Of a stretch of DNA of 64,000 nucleotides, positions 33,507-42,092 are shown one piece after another. This DNA comes from an uncultured Bacteroidales bacterium. Lineage in GTDB: Bacteria > Bacteroidota > Bacteroidia > Bacteroidales > Paludibacteraceae. Position numbers and translations under genes: made by a program. The first letter of the stretch is position 1. Every line of letters starts with the position of its first letter. The stretch covers positions 31,873-95,872 of the forward strand of contig CACZZL010000014.1 in assembly GCA_902785605.1 (NCBI GenBank), written 5' to 3'. The notes beneath the pieces are model-generated. The model was not told the origin of the DNA and did not search any database. It saw nothing but the letters and a program-made list of their open reading frames with translations.

Positions 33507-36134
33507 ATGGCTGCCCAAGGTGGTTTCAATGATGCTGTGAAGTATCATCTTACGGGCATGTACCAAGATTGGTTCTTGGACTATGCGTCGTATGTGATAC
33601 TCGAGCGTGCTGTGCCTGCTGTGGAGGACGGACTAAAGCCCGTCCAACGCCGTATTCTGCATGCCATGAAGACGGTGGATGACGGCAAGTATAACAAGGT
33701 GGCGAACATCGTCGGCCAGACGATGCAATACCACCCGCACGGAGATGCGTCCATCGGAGATGCACTCGTCCAGCTCGGTCAGAAAGATCTGCTCATTGAC
33801 TGCCAGGGTAACTGGGGTAATATCCTCACGGGAGACGGCGCAGCTGCGCCTCGTTACATCGAGGCCCGCCTCTCCAAATTTGCACTTGAGACGGTCTTCA
33901 ATGCCAAAACGACCGAGTGGATGAAGTCCTACGACGGTCGTAAAAACGAACCGATCCATCTGCCGGTAAAGTTTCCCTTGTTATTGGCACAAGGAGTGGA
34001 GGGAATTGCAGTCGGACTCAATTCCAAGATCCTGCCGCATAACTTCAACGAACTCTGCGATGCGGCCTTGGCATACCTGCGCAATCAGGACTTCCAACTC
34101 TATCCGGATTTCCCGACAGGGGGCGTCATCGATGTTACCCGTTACAACGACGGAGAACGAGGTGGGGTAGTGAAAATCCGTGCCCGTATCCAGAAAGCCG
34201 ATGATAACAAGACGCTTATCATCACCGAGATACCCTTCGGCACAACCACCTCCAAGATCATCGAGACCATTCTTAAAGCCAACCAGAAAGGCAAAATCAA
34301 GATCCGTAAGATTGACGACTTCACGGCCGACACGGCCCGAATCGTCGTACAACTGGCGCCGGGATCCTCTTCCGACAAGGCGATCGATGCGCTCTACGCC
34401 TTCACCGACTGCGAGATCAATATCTCGCCCAACTGCTGCGTCGTGGAGAATAAAAAACCGATCTTCACCTCCGTCAGCAACCTGCTCAAACTCTCGACCG
34501 ATAACACCAAAGCCCTGCTCAAATGGGAGCTCGAGATCGAGAAAGCCGAACTTGAAGAGAAGTATTTCTACACCTCGCTGGAGAAGATCTTCATCGAGAA
34601 CCGCATCTATAAGCAGGAAGGCTACGAGAACGCGCCCGACAAAGAGAAACTGATCGCCTTTGTCGATGAAGCTCTCACACCCTTCAAACCGCAACTCATC
34701 CGCGAGGTGCGCACCGAGGACATCGAGAAACTGTTCGAGATTCGAATGATCCGTATCACCAAGTTCGATGCCAAGAAAGCAGACGAACTGATGAAGGATC
34801 TGGAGAAGAAAATCAAAGCCTGCATCAAGAACCTCAACCACCTCACCGACTACACGATATCGTGGTTTGAGATGCTCAAAACCAAATACGGCGAGGCCTA
34901 TCCGCGTCGTACCGAAGTGCGTAACTTCGGCGCCATCAACGTCAAAGCGGTGGTGGAGAACAATGAGAAACTCTACATCAACCGCGAAGAAGGATTCGTC
35001 GGCACAGGACTCAAGAAAGATGAGTTCCTCTTTAACTGCTCCGATATCGACGACATCATCGTCTTCCACAAGGATGGTAAGTACAAGGTGATGAAAGTGG
35101 CGGAGAAACTCTTCGTTGGTACGGACATCCTCCATATCGCGGTCTTCCAGCGCGGAGACGAACGCACCGTCTACAACGTCGTTTACCGCGACGGTAAGAA
35201 GGGCATCTATTACATGAAGCGCTTCAACGTCACCGGTGTGGCGAAAGACAAAGAGTACGACCTTACCCAAGGTAAACCGGGTTCCAGAATAGTCTATTTT
35301 ACGGCCAACCCCAACGGCGAGGCAGAGGTGATCAAAGTGACCCTCAAACCCGCTCTGCACCTCAAGAAACTGGAGGTGTGCAAAGACCTGTCCGAATTGG
35401 CAGTCAAGTCCCGCACTGCGCGAGGAAACGTGCTCACCAAATTTGAAGTCAAATCCATCACGCTCAAAGAGAAGGGCCATTCAACCATCGGCGGACGCAA
35501 AGTGTGGTTCGATGCTGACGTGCTCCGTATCAACTACGACGAGCATGGTATCTACCTCGGCGAGTTCTTCGACGAAGAGCGTATCCTCGTCATCAACAAC
35601 GACGGCACCTACTACACGACCTCCTACGACCTCACTGCGCACTTCGATGATAACATCCTGCGCATAGAGAAGTGGGATCCGGAGAAGGTGTGGTCGCTCA
35701 TCCAATGGAACGGCGAACTTAAGTACTTCTACGGTAAACGATTCAAACTCGATGACGCACAGGCGAAGATCCAATCCATCTTAGGCGACGACAAAGACTC
35801 GCGCATCGAAGTGCTGTCTGACCGCGAGGAGGCGACCTTCCGCATTAACTTCACCGATGAAGCCAAACCTGCATTGGAGATTCTCATGTCCGAATTCATC
35901 GACGAGAAATCTGCCAAAGCCAAAGGCAAACGCGTCACCACACTCGATGTCGCTTCCATCGAAGATATCACCCCCGAGCCGGTCATTGAAGAGCCCGAAG
36001 AAGTGGAAGAGGAAGAGGGAATGGGAGAAAATCTCCAATCTCCAATCTCCAATGACCAATCTACCTCAATTGAGGTAGAGGGTGTCCCCATGACCTTCGA
36101 GAAACCCCAAGATACCCAACTGGATCTGTTCTAA
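33507..36134 (+). CDS. parC: DNA gyrase / topoisomerase IV subunit A
   Basis: This 875-residue A subunit of a type II topoisomerase cuts and rejoins both DNA strands. The N-terminal breakage-reunion domain includes SYVILERAVPAVEDGLKPVQRR, MQYHPHGDASI and APRYIEARLS with the catalytic tyrosine. A long coiled-coil region (about 330-480) follows, then beta-pinwheel-like C-terminal blades with degenerate signatures. I prefer topoisomerase IV (ParC-like) because the GyrA-box is not clear. The acidic tail (residues from about 830) contains NLQSPISNDQS, a translated AATCTCC heptad array. Confidence 0.9.
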   Translation: MAAQGGFNDAVKYHLTGMYQDWFLDYASYVILERAVPAVEDGLKPVQRRILHAMKTVDDGKYNKVANIVGQTMQYHPHGDASIGDALVQLGQKDLLIDCQGNWGNILTGDGAAAPRYIEARLSKFALETVFNAKTTEWMKSYDGRKNEPIHLPVKFPLLLAQGVEGIAVGLNSKILPHNFNELCDAALAYLRNQDFQLYPDFPTGGVIDVTRYNDGERGGVVKIRARIQKADDNKTLIITEIPFGTTTSKIIETILKANQKGKIKIRKIDDFTADTARIVVQLAPGSSSDKAIDALYAFTDCEINISPNCCVVENKKPIFTSVSNLLKLSTDNTKALLKWELEIEKAELEEKYFYTSLEKIFIENRIYKQEGYENAPDKEKLIAFVDEALTPFKPQLIREVRTEDIEKLFEIRMIRITKFDAKKADELMKDLEKKIKACIKNLNHLTDYTISWFEMLKTKYGEAYPRRTEVRNFGAINVKAVVENNEKLYINREEGFVGTGLKKDEFLFNCSDIDDIIVFHKDGKYKVMKVAEKLFVGTDILHIAVFQRGDERTVYNVVYRDGKKGIYYMKRFNVTGVAKDKEYDLTQGKPGSRIVYFTANPNGEAEVIKVTLKPALHLKKLEVCKDLSELAVKSRTARGNVLTKFEVKSITLKEKGHSTIGGRKVWFDADVLRINYDEHGIYLGEFFDEERILVINNDGTYYTTSYDLTAHFDDNILRIEKWDPEKVWSLIQWNGELKYFYGKRFKLDDAQAKIQSILGDDKDSRIEVLSDREEATFRINFTDEAKPALEILMSEFIDEKSAKAKGKRVTTLDVASIEDITPEPVIEEPEEVEEEEGMGENLQSPISNDQSTSIEVEGVPMTFEKPQDTQLDLF
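36030..36061 (+). repeat. Heptad array in the topoisomerase tail (AATCTCC units)
   Basis: Four AATCTCC/AATGACC units of period 7 encode NLQSPISNDQ near the C-terminus. Confidence 0.85.
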
Positions 36135-36208
36135 TCCTTCGGGATACCGATATTCCGATATTCCGGGATGCCGAAAATTACCAATGACCAATCACAAATT
36201 ACAAATAC
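36134..36208 (+). repeat. Mixed 8-bp (CCGATATT) and 7-bp arrays before and into maf
   Basis: 36134-36166 has period 8; 36178-36208 has CAATCAC/CAAATTA units of period 7 that supply the first maf codons (TNHKLQI). Confidence 0.65.
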
Positions 36209-36783
36209 TGCTTGGTAGCGCTTCTCCCCGAAGGAGAGCGCTACTAGCAGGTCTCGACCTGCCTTTTACGGCGATTAACATCGACGCCGATGAGACCTAT
36301 CCTGCGGGTCTGAAGGCAGGAGACATTCCTTATTATATATCGCGCGCGAAAGCGCAAGCGTACGCGCCCCAACTCCAACCCGACCAGTTGCTCATCACAG
36401 CCGACACCATCGTCTGGCTGGATGGTCAGATGCTCGGCAAACCCCATGACGAAGCCGACGCAATCACCATGCTTCGACGCCTCAGCGGCAAGACCCATCA
36501 GGTCTACACCGCTGTCACGTTCGCCAATCTCCAATCTCCAATATCCAATCTCCAATTAGAGACGATAGTCGACAAAACTGACGTCACTTTCAAAGACCTC
36601 TTCGACGAAGAGATCCGTCATTACGTAACCCAATACCGCCCGCTGGACAAAGCCGGCGCCTACGGGGTGCAGGAATGGATAGGATACATCGCTTGTACTG
36701 CCATGAACGGCTCTTACTTCAACGTCATGGGTTTCCCCGTTCACCGAGTATATGAACAACTAAAAAATCGAGGCATCGTCTGA
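36184..36783 (+). CDS. maf: Maf-family nucleotide pyrophosphatase
   Basis: A 199-residue house-cleaning enzyme hydrolysing dTTP/UTP or modified nucleotides. Family motifs are LLGSASPRRRALLAGL at the start, ISRAKAQAY, LITADTIVWLDGQMLGKP with the catalytic Asp, AITMLRRLSGKTHQVYTAV and the late AGAYGVQEW. A loop after TAVTFA is replaced by NLQSPISNLQLE, the translation of a heptad array, and the N-terminal residues come from another array. The stop codon lies inside the terminator hairpin that follows. Confidence 0.93.
   Translation: MTNHKLQILLGSASPRRRALLAGLDLPFTAINIDADETYPAGLKAGDIPYYISRAKAQAYAPQLQPDQLLITADTIVWLDGQMLGKPHDEADAITMLRRLSGKTHQVYTAVTFANLQSPISNLQLETIVDKTDVTFKDLFDEEIRHYVTQYRPLDKAGAYGVQEWIGYIACTAMNGSYFNVMGFPVHRVYEQLKNRGIV
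36524..36556 (+). repeat. Heptad array inside maf (AATCTCC units)
   Basis: Four units AATCTCC, AATCTCC, AATATCC, AATCTCC encode NLQSPISNLQ, the same peptide as in the neighbouring topoisomerase tail. Confidence 0.9.
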
Positions 36784-36797
36784 TACCTCGATTTTTT
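36762..36797. terminator. Bidirectional terminator overlapping the maf stop
   Basis: Perfect 12-bp stem AAAAAATCGAGG (36762-36773) / CCTCGATTTTTT (36786-36797) between convergent maf and the prenyltransferase gene; T-runs on both strands. Confidence 0.9.
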
Positions 36798-36829
36798 CAT
36801 CTTTCATTTTTCATCTTTCATTCTTTCAT
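36797..36829 (+). repeat. Heptanucleotide array (ATCTTTC units)
   Basis: ATCTTTC/ATTTTTC units of period 7 follow the terminator up to the stop of the prenyltransferase gene. Confidence 0.65.
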
Positions 36830-37791
36830 CACGCGAGCATCCGCATAATAACAAAACTGTACAGCATCCCGATCAGCATCGTGAACTTGATCACTTGCTG
36901 GCAGGTCTTGTAGTCGCTCGGAATCTTCGCTGCCCACAGTAACCAAATGGCACTCAGCAGCGGAATAAGAATACCCAATACAATATACCGTGTGCTGAGG
37001 CTTCTCCAACTGATGTCGAACGGCAGCAGATGATACCACACATGCCCGATCAGCGCAATCGTGCCGACAATCAGCACGGTCACAAACACCTTCGTCCATG
37101 TCTCACCCCATACAACCGGCATCGAGTGGCACTCCAGTTCACGGTCACCCATCTGGTCCTGCATGTCCTTGATGATCTCGCGTATCCACGTCAGTAGGAA
37201 CGCAAACACCGCAAAACCGCCTAACCAGATATACAGGTCGTTTCCCAGCGTGGTGTAGGGCATAACAACAGCGTATCGGAGGTTCAGAATCGCCACATTA
37301 GCTATCGCAACCGTCAGCGGAACCAGGCCGGCTAACAGCGCAATCGTCAGGTTACCAATCATGAACAGCCGTTTGTAACTGCTGGAGTAGAACCACAGCA
37401 GACCCGGAACCATCACAAACAATATTCCCAGCGTCAGGCTGCGCAGCAACACCGCAACCGCGATTCCGCAAACGATGCCCGTACCGCTCAGTATCCAACT
37501 CAACCGCATCGCGGCCGGCTTACTGATCGATCTCGTTACGATCACCTCGTCCGGACGGTTGATGCGGTCGATCTTCACGTCGAAATAGTCATTCACGACG
37601 TACCCGCCGGCCGCAATCAGCGCCGTTGCGGCAATGATCAGCGCCAAGATAAACCAGGGTAACTGCTCGCCGAAGAGCGCTTGGTTCAATATCGGCGTCG
37701 CTACCCATTTCTCCATCACCCACACCAGCACAATGAGGAACAGCACATTGCTCCACCTCACCAGCTTCATTATGTCCTTGAACGTTTCCAA
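36829..37791 (-). CDS. UbiA-family prenyltransferase (digeranylgeranylglyceryl-phosphate synthase-like)
   Basis: A 320-residue inner-membrane enzyme with eight to nine hydrophobic helices and both Asp-rich UbiA motifs: GGYVVNDYFDVKIDRINRPD near residues 63-82, and IREIIKDMQDQMGD in the second half. UbiA enzymes transfer a polyprenyl chain from its diphosphate. In Bacteroidetes this branch is often annotated as geranylgeranylglycerol-phosphate geranylgeranyltransferase. Together with the PcrB domain at 13.2 kb it suggests an archaeal-type ether-lipid step, but quinone or haem substrates remain possible. It lies convergent to maf. Confidence 0.85.
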   Translation of the reverse strand: METFKDIMKLVRWSNVLFLIVLVWVMEKWVATPILNQALFGEQLPWFILALIIAATALIAAGGYVVNDYFDVKIDRINRPDEVIVTRSISKPAAMRLSWILSGTGIVCGIAVAVLLRSLTLGILFVMVPGLLWFYSSSYKRLFMIGNLTIALLAGLVPLTVAIANVAILNLRYAVVMPYTTLGNDLYIWLGGFAVFAFLLTWIREIIKDMQDQMGDRELECHSMPVVWGETWTKVFVTVLIVGTIALIGHVWYHLLPFDISWRSLSTRYIVLGILIPLLSAIWLLWAAKIPSDYKTCQQVIKFTMLIGMLYSFVIMRMLA

Positions 37792-37792
37792 A

Positions 37793-37846
37793 ATCTAAAA
37801 TCTTAAATCCTAAATTTGAAATTTGAAATCACAAATCACAAATATT
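37793..37846 (+). repeat. Heptanucleotide array (AAATCTT / AAATCCT / AAATCAC units)
   Basis: Period-7 units occupy the whole 62-base gap between the amylase stop and the prenyltransferase start. Confidence 0.75.
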
Positions 37847-37853
37847 TTGAAAA

Positions 37854-39497
37854 TCATCGGATTTTCAAAATCATCCCTTTCCACGCCTGCAGCGTCACCT
37901 CAACCATGCCGTCCGGAACAAACGCCAGTGCTTGCTTATCGCCGGTCAGCAGGTCGGTCGCCGTCGCATTCGCCTTGCCTTCCATGCCCAGATAAACGAA
38001 CGCATCGTTCGGCAGACGCACGTGGATATGTTGCTCGCGGTCGTGGAAATTGACGATCACCAGCAGCGTCTCGCCTTTGATATGACGAATGAACGCATAG
38101 TGCTGCTGTTTGTCAAACCCTTCGCCTTGCGCGTACGTGATATCGTACATCTGACCTTTCTGAATCGCCTTGTCGTCCCGCGCCAACGTCAGCAGACGTT
38201 GGTAGAACGCGCGCAACTCACGCTGGTCATCGCTCATCTTGGCACCGTCGAACTTACCCTTGTTGGTCCAGTTCTGCATACTCTTCACGCCCCAGTAGTC
38301 GAAGATCGTCGTGCGACCGTCAATACCCGAGAACCCTTCCATATCCATGCCGCGCTCGCCTAACTCCTGACCGGAGTAGATCATCACCGGACACTGGTTC
38401 AGCGTCGCTGCAACGATCATCGCCGGCTCGGCACAACGGCCGTCACCGCAGAAGAATCCGCTCGCCAGACGTTGCTCGTCGTGGTTTTCCAGGAAATAGA
38501 GCATATGCTTCAACCGCTCGTCGCCGTGTTGCATCCACTGCCGCGTGATACCCTCTGCCGGCCAACCTTTACTGGTTACACCGCGCAGGTAGTCGTACAT
38601 GCCCACTTTGTCGTACAGGTAGTCAAAACCGGCCGCCAGATAAGCATCGTACTGATTCGGATCGTAGCATTCACCGATGAAAATGAACTTCTTATTTTTC
38701 TTCTTCACCTGCGCAATCGCCCAAGCGAAGAACTCAACCGGCACCATCTCCGCCATGTCCACGCGGACGCCGTCAATGCCCTTACCTGCCCAGAAAAGCA
38801 GAATATCGCGCATCTTAACCCATGTGTTCGGAATCGGATCAAACTGTTTCTCTCGGCCGCCTTGGTAGAACACGCCGTAGTTCAACTTCACCGTCTCGTA
38901 CCAATCGTTCTCGCCCGGGTGACTCGTGAAACAATCATTACCAGTCACCTTGGCCGGGAACTCCTCATAACCCTGCAGGTCCTTGTCCATCGTGAACTTT
39001 TCCCCGGGAATATAATAAAAATTATTCAGCGGAGAGAACGCCCACTCGGGATGATCGGTCTCGCCTAAATCTTCTACACCGGCCGGCTTGCACACGCTCT
39101 TGTATTCGCGGCTCACGTGGTTGGGTACAAAATCAATGAGCACGTTCAGACCTGCCTCATGGGTCCGTTTGACCAAGGCCTCGAACTCCTCCATTCGCTT
39201 GGCTTCGTTCTTCGCCAGATCCGGATCCACATCGTAGTAGTCCGTGATCGCGTACGGAGAACCGGCCAAGCCTTTGGTGATAGCCGGGTGGTTGTGTTGT
39301 GCAGTCGCATGACGGATGATTCCTGTGTACCAAACATGCGTGGCACCCAAGTCTACTATTGACTTGAGTGCACGCTCGTTGATATCCACAAATCGTCCGC
39401 ATCCGTTCTCCTCGCGTGTTCCGAAACGCTTGCGCGTCTCGTTATAATTGGTGAACCAGCGCGGGAAGAGCTGATAAATAATCGGTTTGTTATTCAT
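37854..39497 (-). CDS. GH13 alpha-amylase family protein, cytoplasmic
   Basis: A 547-residue alpha-amylase-superfamily enzyme without a signal peptide. The four GH13 regions are present: NVLIDFVPNHVS (I), GVRVDMAEMV with the nucleophile Asp (II), FIFIGECYDPN with the acid/base Glu (III) and YFLENHDEQRLASG with the transition-state Asp (IV). A C-terminal beta domain ends in GMILKIR. It probably acts on internal maltodextrin or glycogen. The ATG at 39497 (MNNKPIIYQLFPRWF) is chosen because GH13 proteins begin just before this strand; a longer frame to 39536 exists. Downstream is the UbiA gene in the same direction. Confidence 0.93.
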   Translation of the reverse strand: MNNKPIIYQLFPRWFTNYNETRKRFGTREENGCGRFVDINERALKSIVDLGATHVWYTGIIRHATAQHNHPAITKGLAGSPYAITDYYDVDPDLAKNEAKRMEEFEALVKRTHEAGLNVLIDFVPNHVSREYKSVCKPAGVEDLGETDHPEWAFSPLNNFYYIPGEKFTMDKDLQGYEEFPAKVTGNDCFTSHPGENDWYETVKLNYGVFYQGGREKQFDPIPNTWVKMRDILLFWAGKGIDGVRVDMAEMVPVEFFAWAIAQVKKKNKKFIFIGECYDPNQYDAYLAAGFDYLYDKVGMYDYLRGVTSKGWPAEGITRQWMQHGDERLKHMLYFLENHDEQRLASGFFCGDGRCAEPAMIVAATLNQCPVMIYSGQELGERGMDMEGFSGIDGRTTIFDYWGVKSMQNWTNKGKFDGAKMSDDQRELRAFYQRLLTLARDDKAIQKGQMYDITYAQGEGFDKQQHYAFIRHIKGETLLVIVNFHDREQHIHVRLPNDAFVYLGMEGKANATATDLLTGDKQALAFVPDGMVEVTLQAWKGMILKIR

Positions 39498-39535
39498 TCT
39501 ATATTTGTGTGTTTTTCTAATGGTAAAATGTGTCA

Positions 39536-39616
39536 ATAATTAACAATCGTCAATCAATCGTGCCCCGTAGGGGCTAAGAATAATCTTAAAATCGTCAATC
39601 GTCCAATCGTCAATTA
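39536..39616 (+). repeat. Heptanucleotide array (AATCGTC units), interrupted
   Basis: Two blocks of AATCGTC-type units (39547-39560 and 39590-39614) fill the ackA to amylase gap and run to the ackA stop. Confidence 0.75.
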
Positions 39617-40804
39617 TACTAACGCAGCCGTATCGCTCGCAATCATCAGCTCCTCATCGGTCGGAATCAGGCAAACGGTCACTTTGCTGCCCTTCTTGCT
39701 GATGATACGCTCTTCGCCGCGTACTTTGTTCGCTTCGTCATCTACTTCGATACCCAGATAAGCCAGGCCCTTCATTACCTCTGCGCGGATATACGGATCG
39801 TTCTCTCCGATGCCGGCGGTGAACACCAGGATATCAATTCCGTTCATTGCAGCTGCATACGCACCGATGTACTTGATCACGCGGTAGATGAACATCTTAC
39901 GTGCCAAATCAGCACGTTTGTTGCCGGCGTTGATAGCTGCCTCGATATCACGGCAGTCGCTCGATACACCGCTCACGCCCAACAAACCGGATTTCTTGTT
40001 CACCAGGTTATTGAACTCAGCGGTGCTCAGATGCTCCTTGTCCATGATGAACGTAGCCGCACCCAGATCCAGGTCTCCTGCACGGGTACCCATTACCAGA
40101 CCCTCTACCGGCGTCAGACCCATCGACGTATCCACACACTGGCCGTTCAGCACAGCGGCACAACTGCCGCCACCTCCGATATGAGCGGTTACGATCTTCT
40201 GTTTCTTTGGATCTACGCCCAAGAACTCACACACACGTGCACTCACGTAGCGGTGACTTGTGCCGTGGAAACCGTAGCGGCGAATCGCATATTTCTCGTA
40301 CAACTCGTACGGCAGTGCGTACATGTATGCGTAGTCCGGCATCGTCTGATGGAACGCCGTATCGAACACGGCTACCTGCGGTACACCCGGCAGAATCTTC
40401 TCGATCGCATCAATACCCTTCAGGTTAGCAGGGTTGTGCAGCGGAGCCAGTTCTACGCACTTGATAATCATCTCTTTTACTTCCGGAGTGATCAGCACCG
40501 ACTTGTTGAACTTCTCTCCTCCATGGACTACACGGTGTCCGACTGCATTGATCTCTTTCAGGTCCTTGATGCAACCGATCTCCGGGTCAACGAGCTTCTC
40601 CAAGATCAACTCGATACCTACGGTATGTTCCGGCATCGGTTTTTCGAACTTCACCTTCTCACCGTTCGGCAGTTTCACCTGCAGGAACGAATCCGGTAAA
40701 CCGATCTTCTCGATTCCACCTTGTGCCATCACTGCCTTGCTCTCCATCTCAAAGAGCTTATACTTGATACTGCTACTTCCGCAGTTCAAAACCAATATCT
40801 TCAT
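39614..40804 (-). CDS. ackA: Acetate kinase
   Basis: A 396-residue enzyme converting acetyl phosphate and ADP to acetate and ATP, the last step of acetate fermentation. The N-terminal signature is ILVLNCGSSSIKYKLFEM. Other motifs are AVGHRVVHGGEKF, FDTAFHQTMP, YGFHGTSHRYVS, AHIGGGGSCAAVLNGQ, SMGLTPVEGLVMGTRAGDLD and FTAGIGENDPYIR. Full length. It follows pta on the same strand after a 72-base gap filled with AATCGTC heptads, giving the classical pta-ackA pair. Confidence 0.97.
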   Translation of the reverse strand: MKILVLNCGSSSIKYKLFEMESKAVMAQGGIEKIGLPDSFLQVKLPNGEKVKFEKPMPEHTVGIELILEKLVDPEIGCIKDLKEINAVGHRVVHGGEKFNKSVLITPEVKEMIIKCVELAPLHNPANLKGIDAIEKILPGVPQVAVFDTAFHQTMPDYAYMYALPYELYEKYAIRRYGFHGTSHRYVSARVCEFLGVDPKKQKIVTAHIGGGGSCAAVLNGQCVDTSMGLTPVEGLVMGTRAGDLDLGAATFIMDKEHLSTAEFNNLVNKKSGLLGVSGVSSDCRDIEAAINAGNKRADLARKMFIYRVIKYIGAYAAAMNGIDILVFTAGIGENDPYIRAEVMKGLAYLGIEVDDEANKVRGEERIISKKGSKVTVCLIPTDEELMIASDTAALV

Positions 40805-40810
40805 ATGTTT

Positions 40811-40876
40811 AAAAATAAATCGTCAATTACTAACAATCGTCAATCAATCGTAAATCGTCAATCGTCCAATCGTCAA
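40811..40876 (+). repeat. Heptanucleotide array (AATCGTC / AATCGTA units) between pta and ackA
   Basis: Period-7 units fill the intergenic gap almost completely, so the pta-ackA message would carry the repeat. Confidence 0.8.
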
Positions 40877-41875
40877 TTACTTAATGGCCTGGTTAGCCGT
40901 AATAACCACCATCTGCACGATATCCTGCACCTTGCAGCCGCGGCTCAGGTCATTCACCGGAGCAGCGATACCTTGCAAAATCGGTCCTACGGCATCAGCG
41001 CCGCTGAAGCGCTCAACCAGCTTGTAACCGATGTTACCTGCCTGCAGGTCCGGGAACACGAGCACGTTCGCCTTGCCGGCAACCGGACTACCCGGAGCTT
41101 TAGTCTTGGCTACGCTCTCGATCAGTGCGGCATCAGCCTGTAACTCACCGTCCAGTGCCAACTCCGGAGCCATCTCCTTCGCCAACTTGGTTGCCTCCGC
41201 TACCTTATCTACCAACTCGTGCTTAGCGCTGCCCTTCGTCGAGAAGCTCAACATCGCTACGCGCGGCTCGATACCGGCAATAGCACGGGCTGTCTCAGCC
41301 GTCGAGATAGCAATCTCCGCCAACTGCTTTGCATCGGGATTCGGGTTAACCGCGCAGTCTGCAAACAGCAGGAATCCGTTCTCGCCCAGGTGTTTCGCAG
41401 GCGTGAACATAAGGAACGCACCGCTCACGATCGAGCAACCCGGTTTGGTCTTCAATATCTGGAACGCCGGACGAATCGTGTCTGCCGTCGTACCGCGAGC
41501 ACCGGCTAACTCACCGTCTGCATCGCCGGCCTTGATCATCAAACAACCCAGATACAACGGGTCCTGCGCTTTCTTCGCAGCCTCTTCTTCCGTCATACCC
41601 TTTGCCTTACGCAGCTCAAACAGCAGCTTCGCATATTCCGGCATCTTCGGATCGTTGATCGGGTCCACGATCTTCGCCTCATGGATGTACTCGTATCCCT
41701 TCTCTTTGGCCATACCCATAATGGTCTCCGGGTTACCAATCAAAATAAGCTGCGCAATCTTATCTCTCAACAAGATGTTCGCAGCCTCTAACGTACGGGG
41801 TTCATCGCCTTCCGGCAAAACAATGCGCTGCGGATTCGCCTTCGCACGCGCAATCATTTGATTTAAAATGTCCAT
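40877..41875 (-). CDS. pta: Phosphate acetyltransferase
   Basis: A 332-residue short-form Pta that exchanges acetyl-CoA and phosphate to give acetyl phosphate. Diagnostic segments are IVLPEGDEPRTLEAA, AGDADGELAGARGTTADTIR, FADCAVNPNPDAKQLAEIA, MLSFSTKGSAKHELVDKV, LDGELQADAALIESVA and NVLVFPDLQAGNIGYKLVER. It lacks the regulatory N-terminal domain of enteric Pta, as is usual in Bacteroidetes. A promoter lies at 41948-41979, and the leader between promoter and ATG contains a TAACCGG heptad array. Confidence 0.97.
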   Translation of the reverse strand: MDILNQMIARAKANPQRIVLPEGDEPRTLEAANILLRDKIAQLILIGNPETIMGMAKEKGYEYIHEAKIVDPINDPKMPEYAKLLFELRKAKGMTEEEAAKKAQDPLYLGCLMIKAGDADGELAGARGTTADTIRPAFQILKTKPGCSIVSGAFLMFTPAKHLGENGFLLFADCAVNPNPDAKQLAEIAISTAETARAIAGIEPRVAMLSFSTKGSAKHELVDKVAEATKLAKEMAPELALDGELQADAALIESVAKTKAPGSPVAGKANVLVFPDLQAGNIGYKLVERFSGADAVGPILQGIAAPVNDLSRGCKVQDIVQMVVITANQAIK

Positions 41876-41902
41876 AATATAGTGATTTTTATATATTTGC
41901 TA

Positions 41903-41937
41903 TCCCGTAACCGGTAACCCGTAACCGGTAACCCCTC
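41903..41937 (+). repeat. Heptanucleotide array (TAACCGG / TAACCCG) in the pta leader
   Basis: Four alternating units of period 7 lie between the pta promoter and its start codon. The unit matches the one inside manC and dus. Confidence 0.85.
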
Positions 41938-41947
41938 AATTCGGGTA

Positions 41948-41979
41948 CAAAATTACAAAAAAAAATCCATATATGCAAT
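41948..41979 (-). promoter_or_regulatory. Promoter of pta-ackA
   Basis: Minus strand: -33 ATTG (41976-41979), 20 bp, -7 TAATTTTG (41948-41955); the -33 continues ATTGCATATATG. Confidence 0.7.
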
Positions 41980-42014
41980 ACTGACTTTAAAAAATAATTT
42001 TTTTTCTTAAAATA

Positions 42015-42046
42015 TTTGGTTATTTCAAAAAAAAGTTGTACCTTTG
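42015..42046 (+). promoter_or_regulatory. Promoter of the OmpA/LysM gene
   Basis: -33 TTTG (42015-42018), 20 bp, -7 TACCTTTG (42039-42046), which leaves a leader of about 40 bases before the ATG at 42093. Confidence 0.85.
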
Positions 42047-42092
42047 CACCCTGAATTGTGAATTTTTGAAACAAACAACTCTTTTTTTACGT

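Noticed and set aside
33981-35480. 499-codon open frame antisense to topoisomerase A
   Set aside because: The sense strand encodes a well-conserved enzyme. The antisense frame has no promoter, no recognisable domain and a composition expected of a codon mirror.
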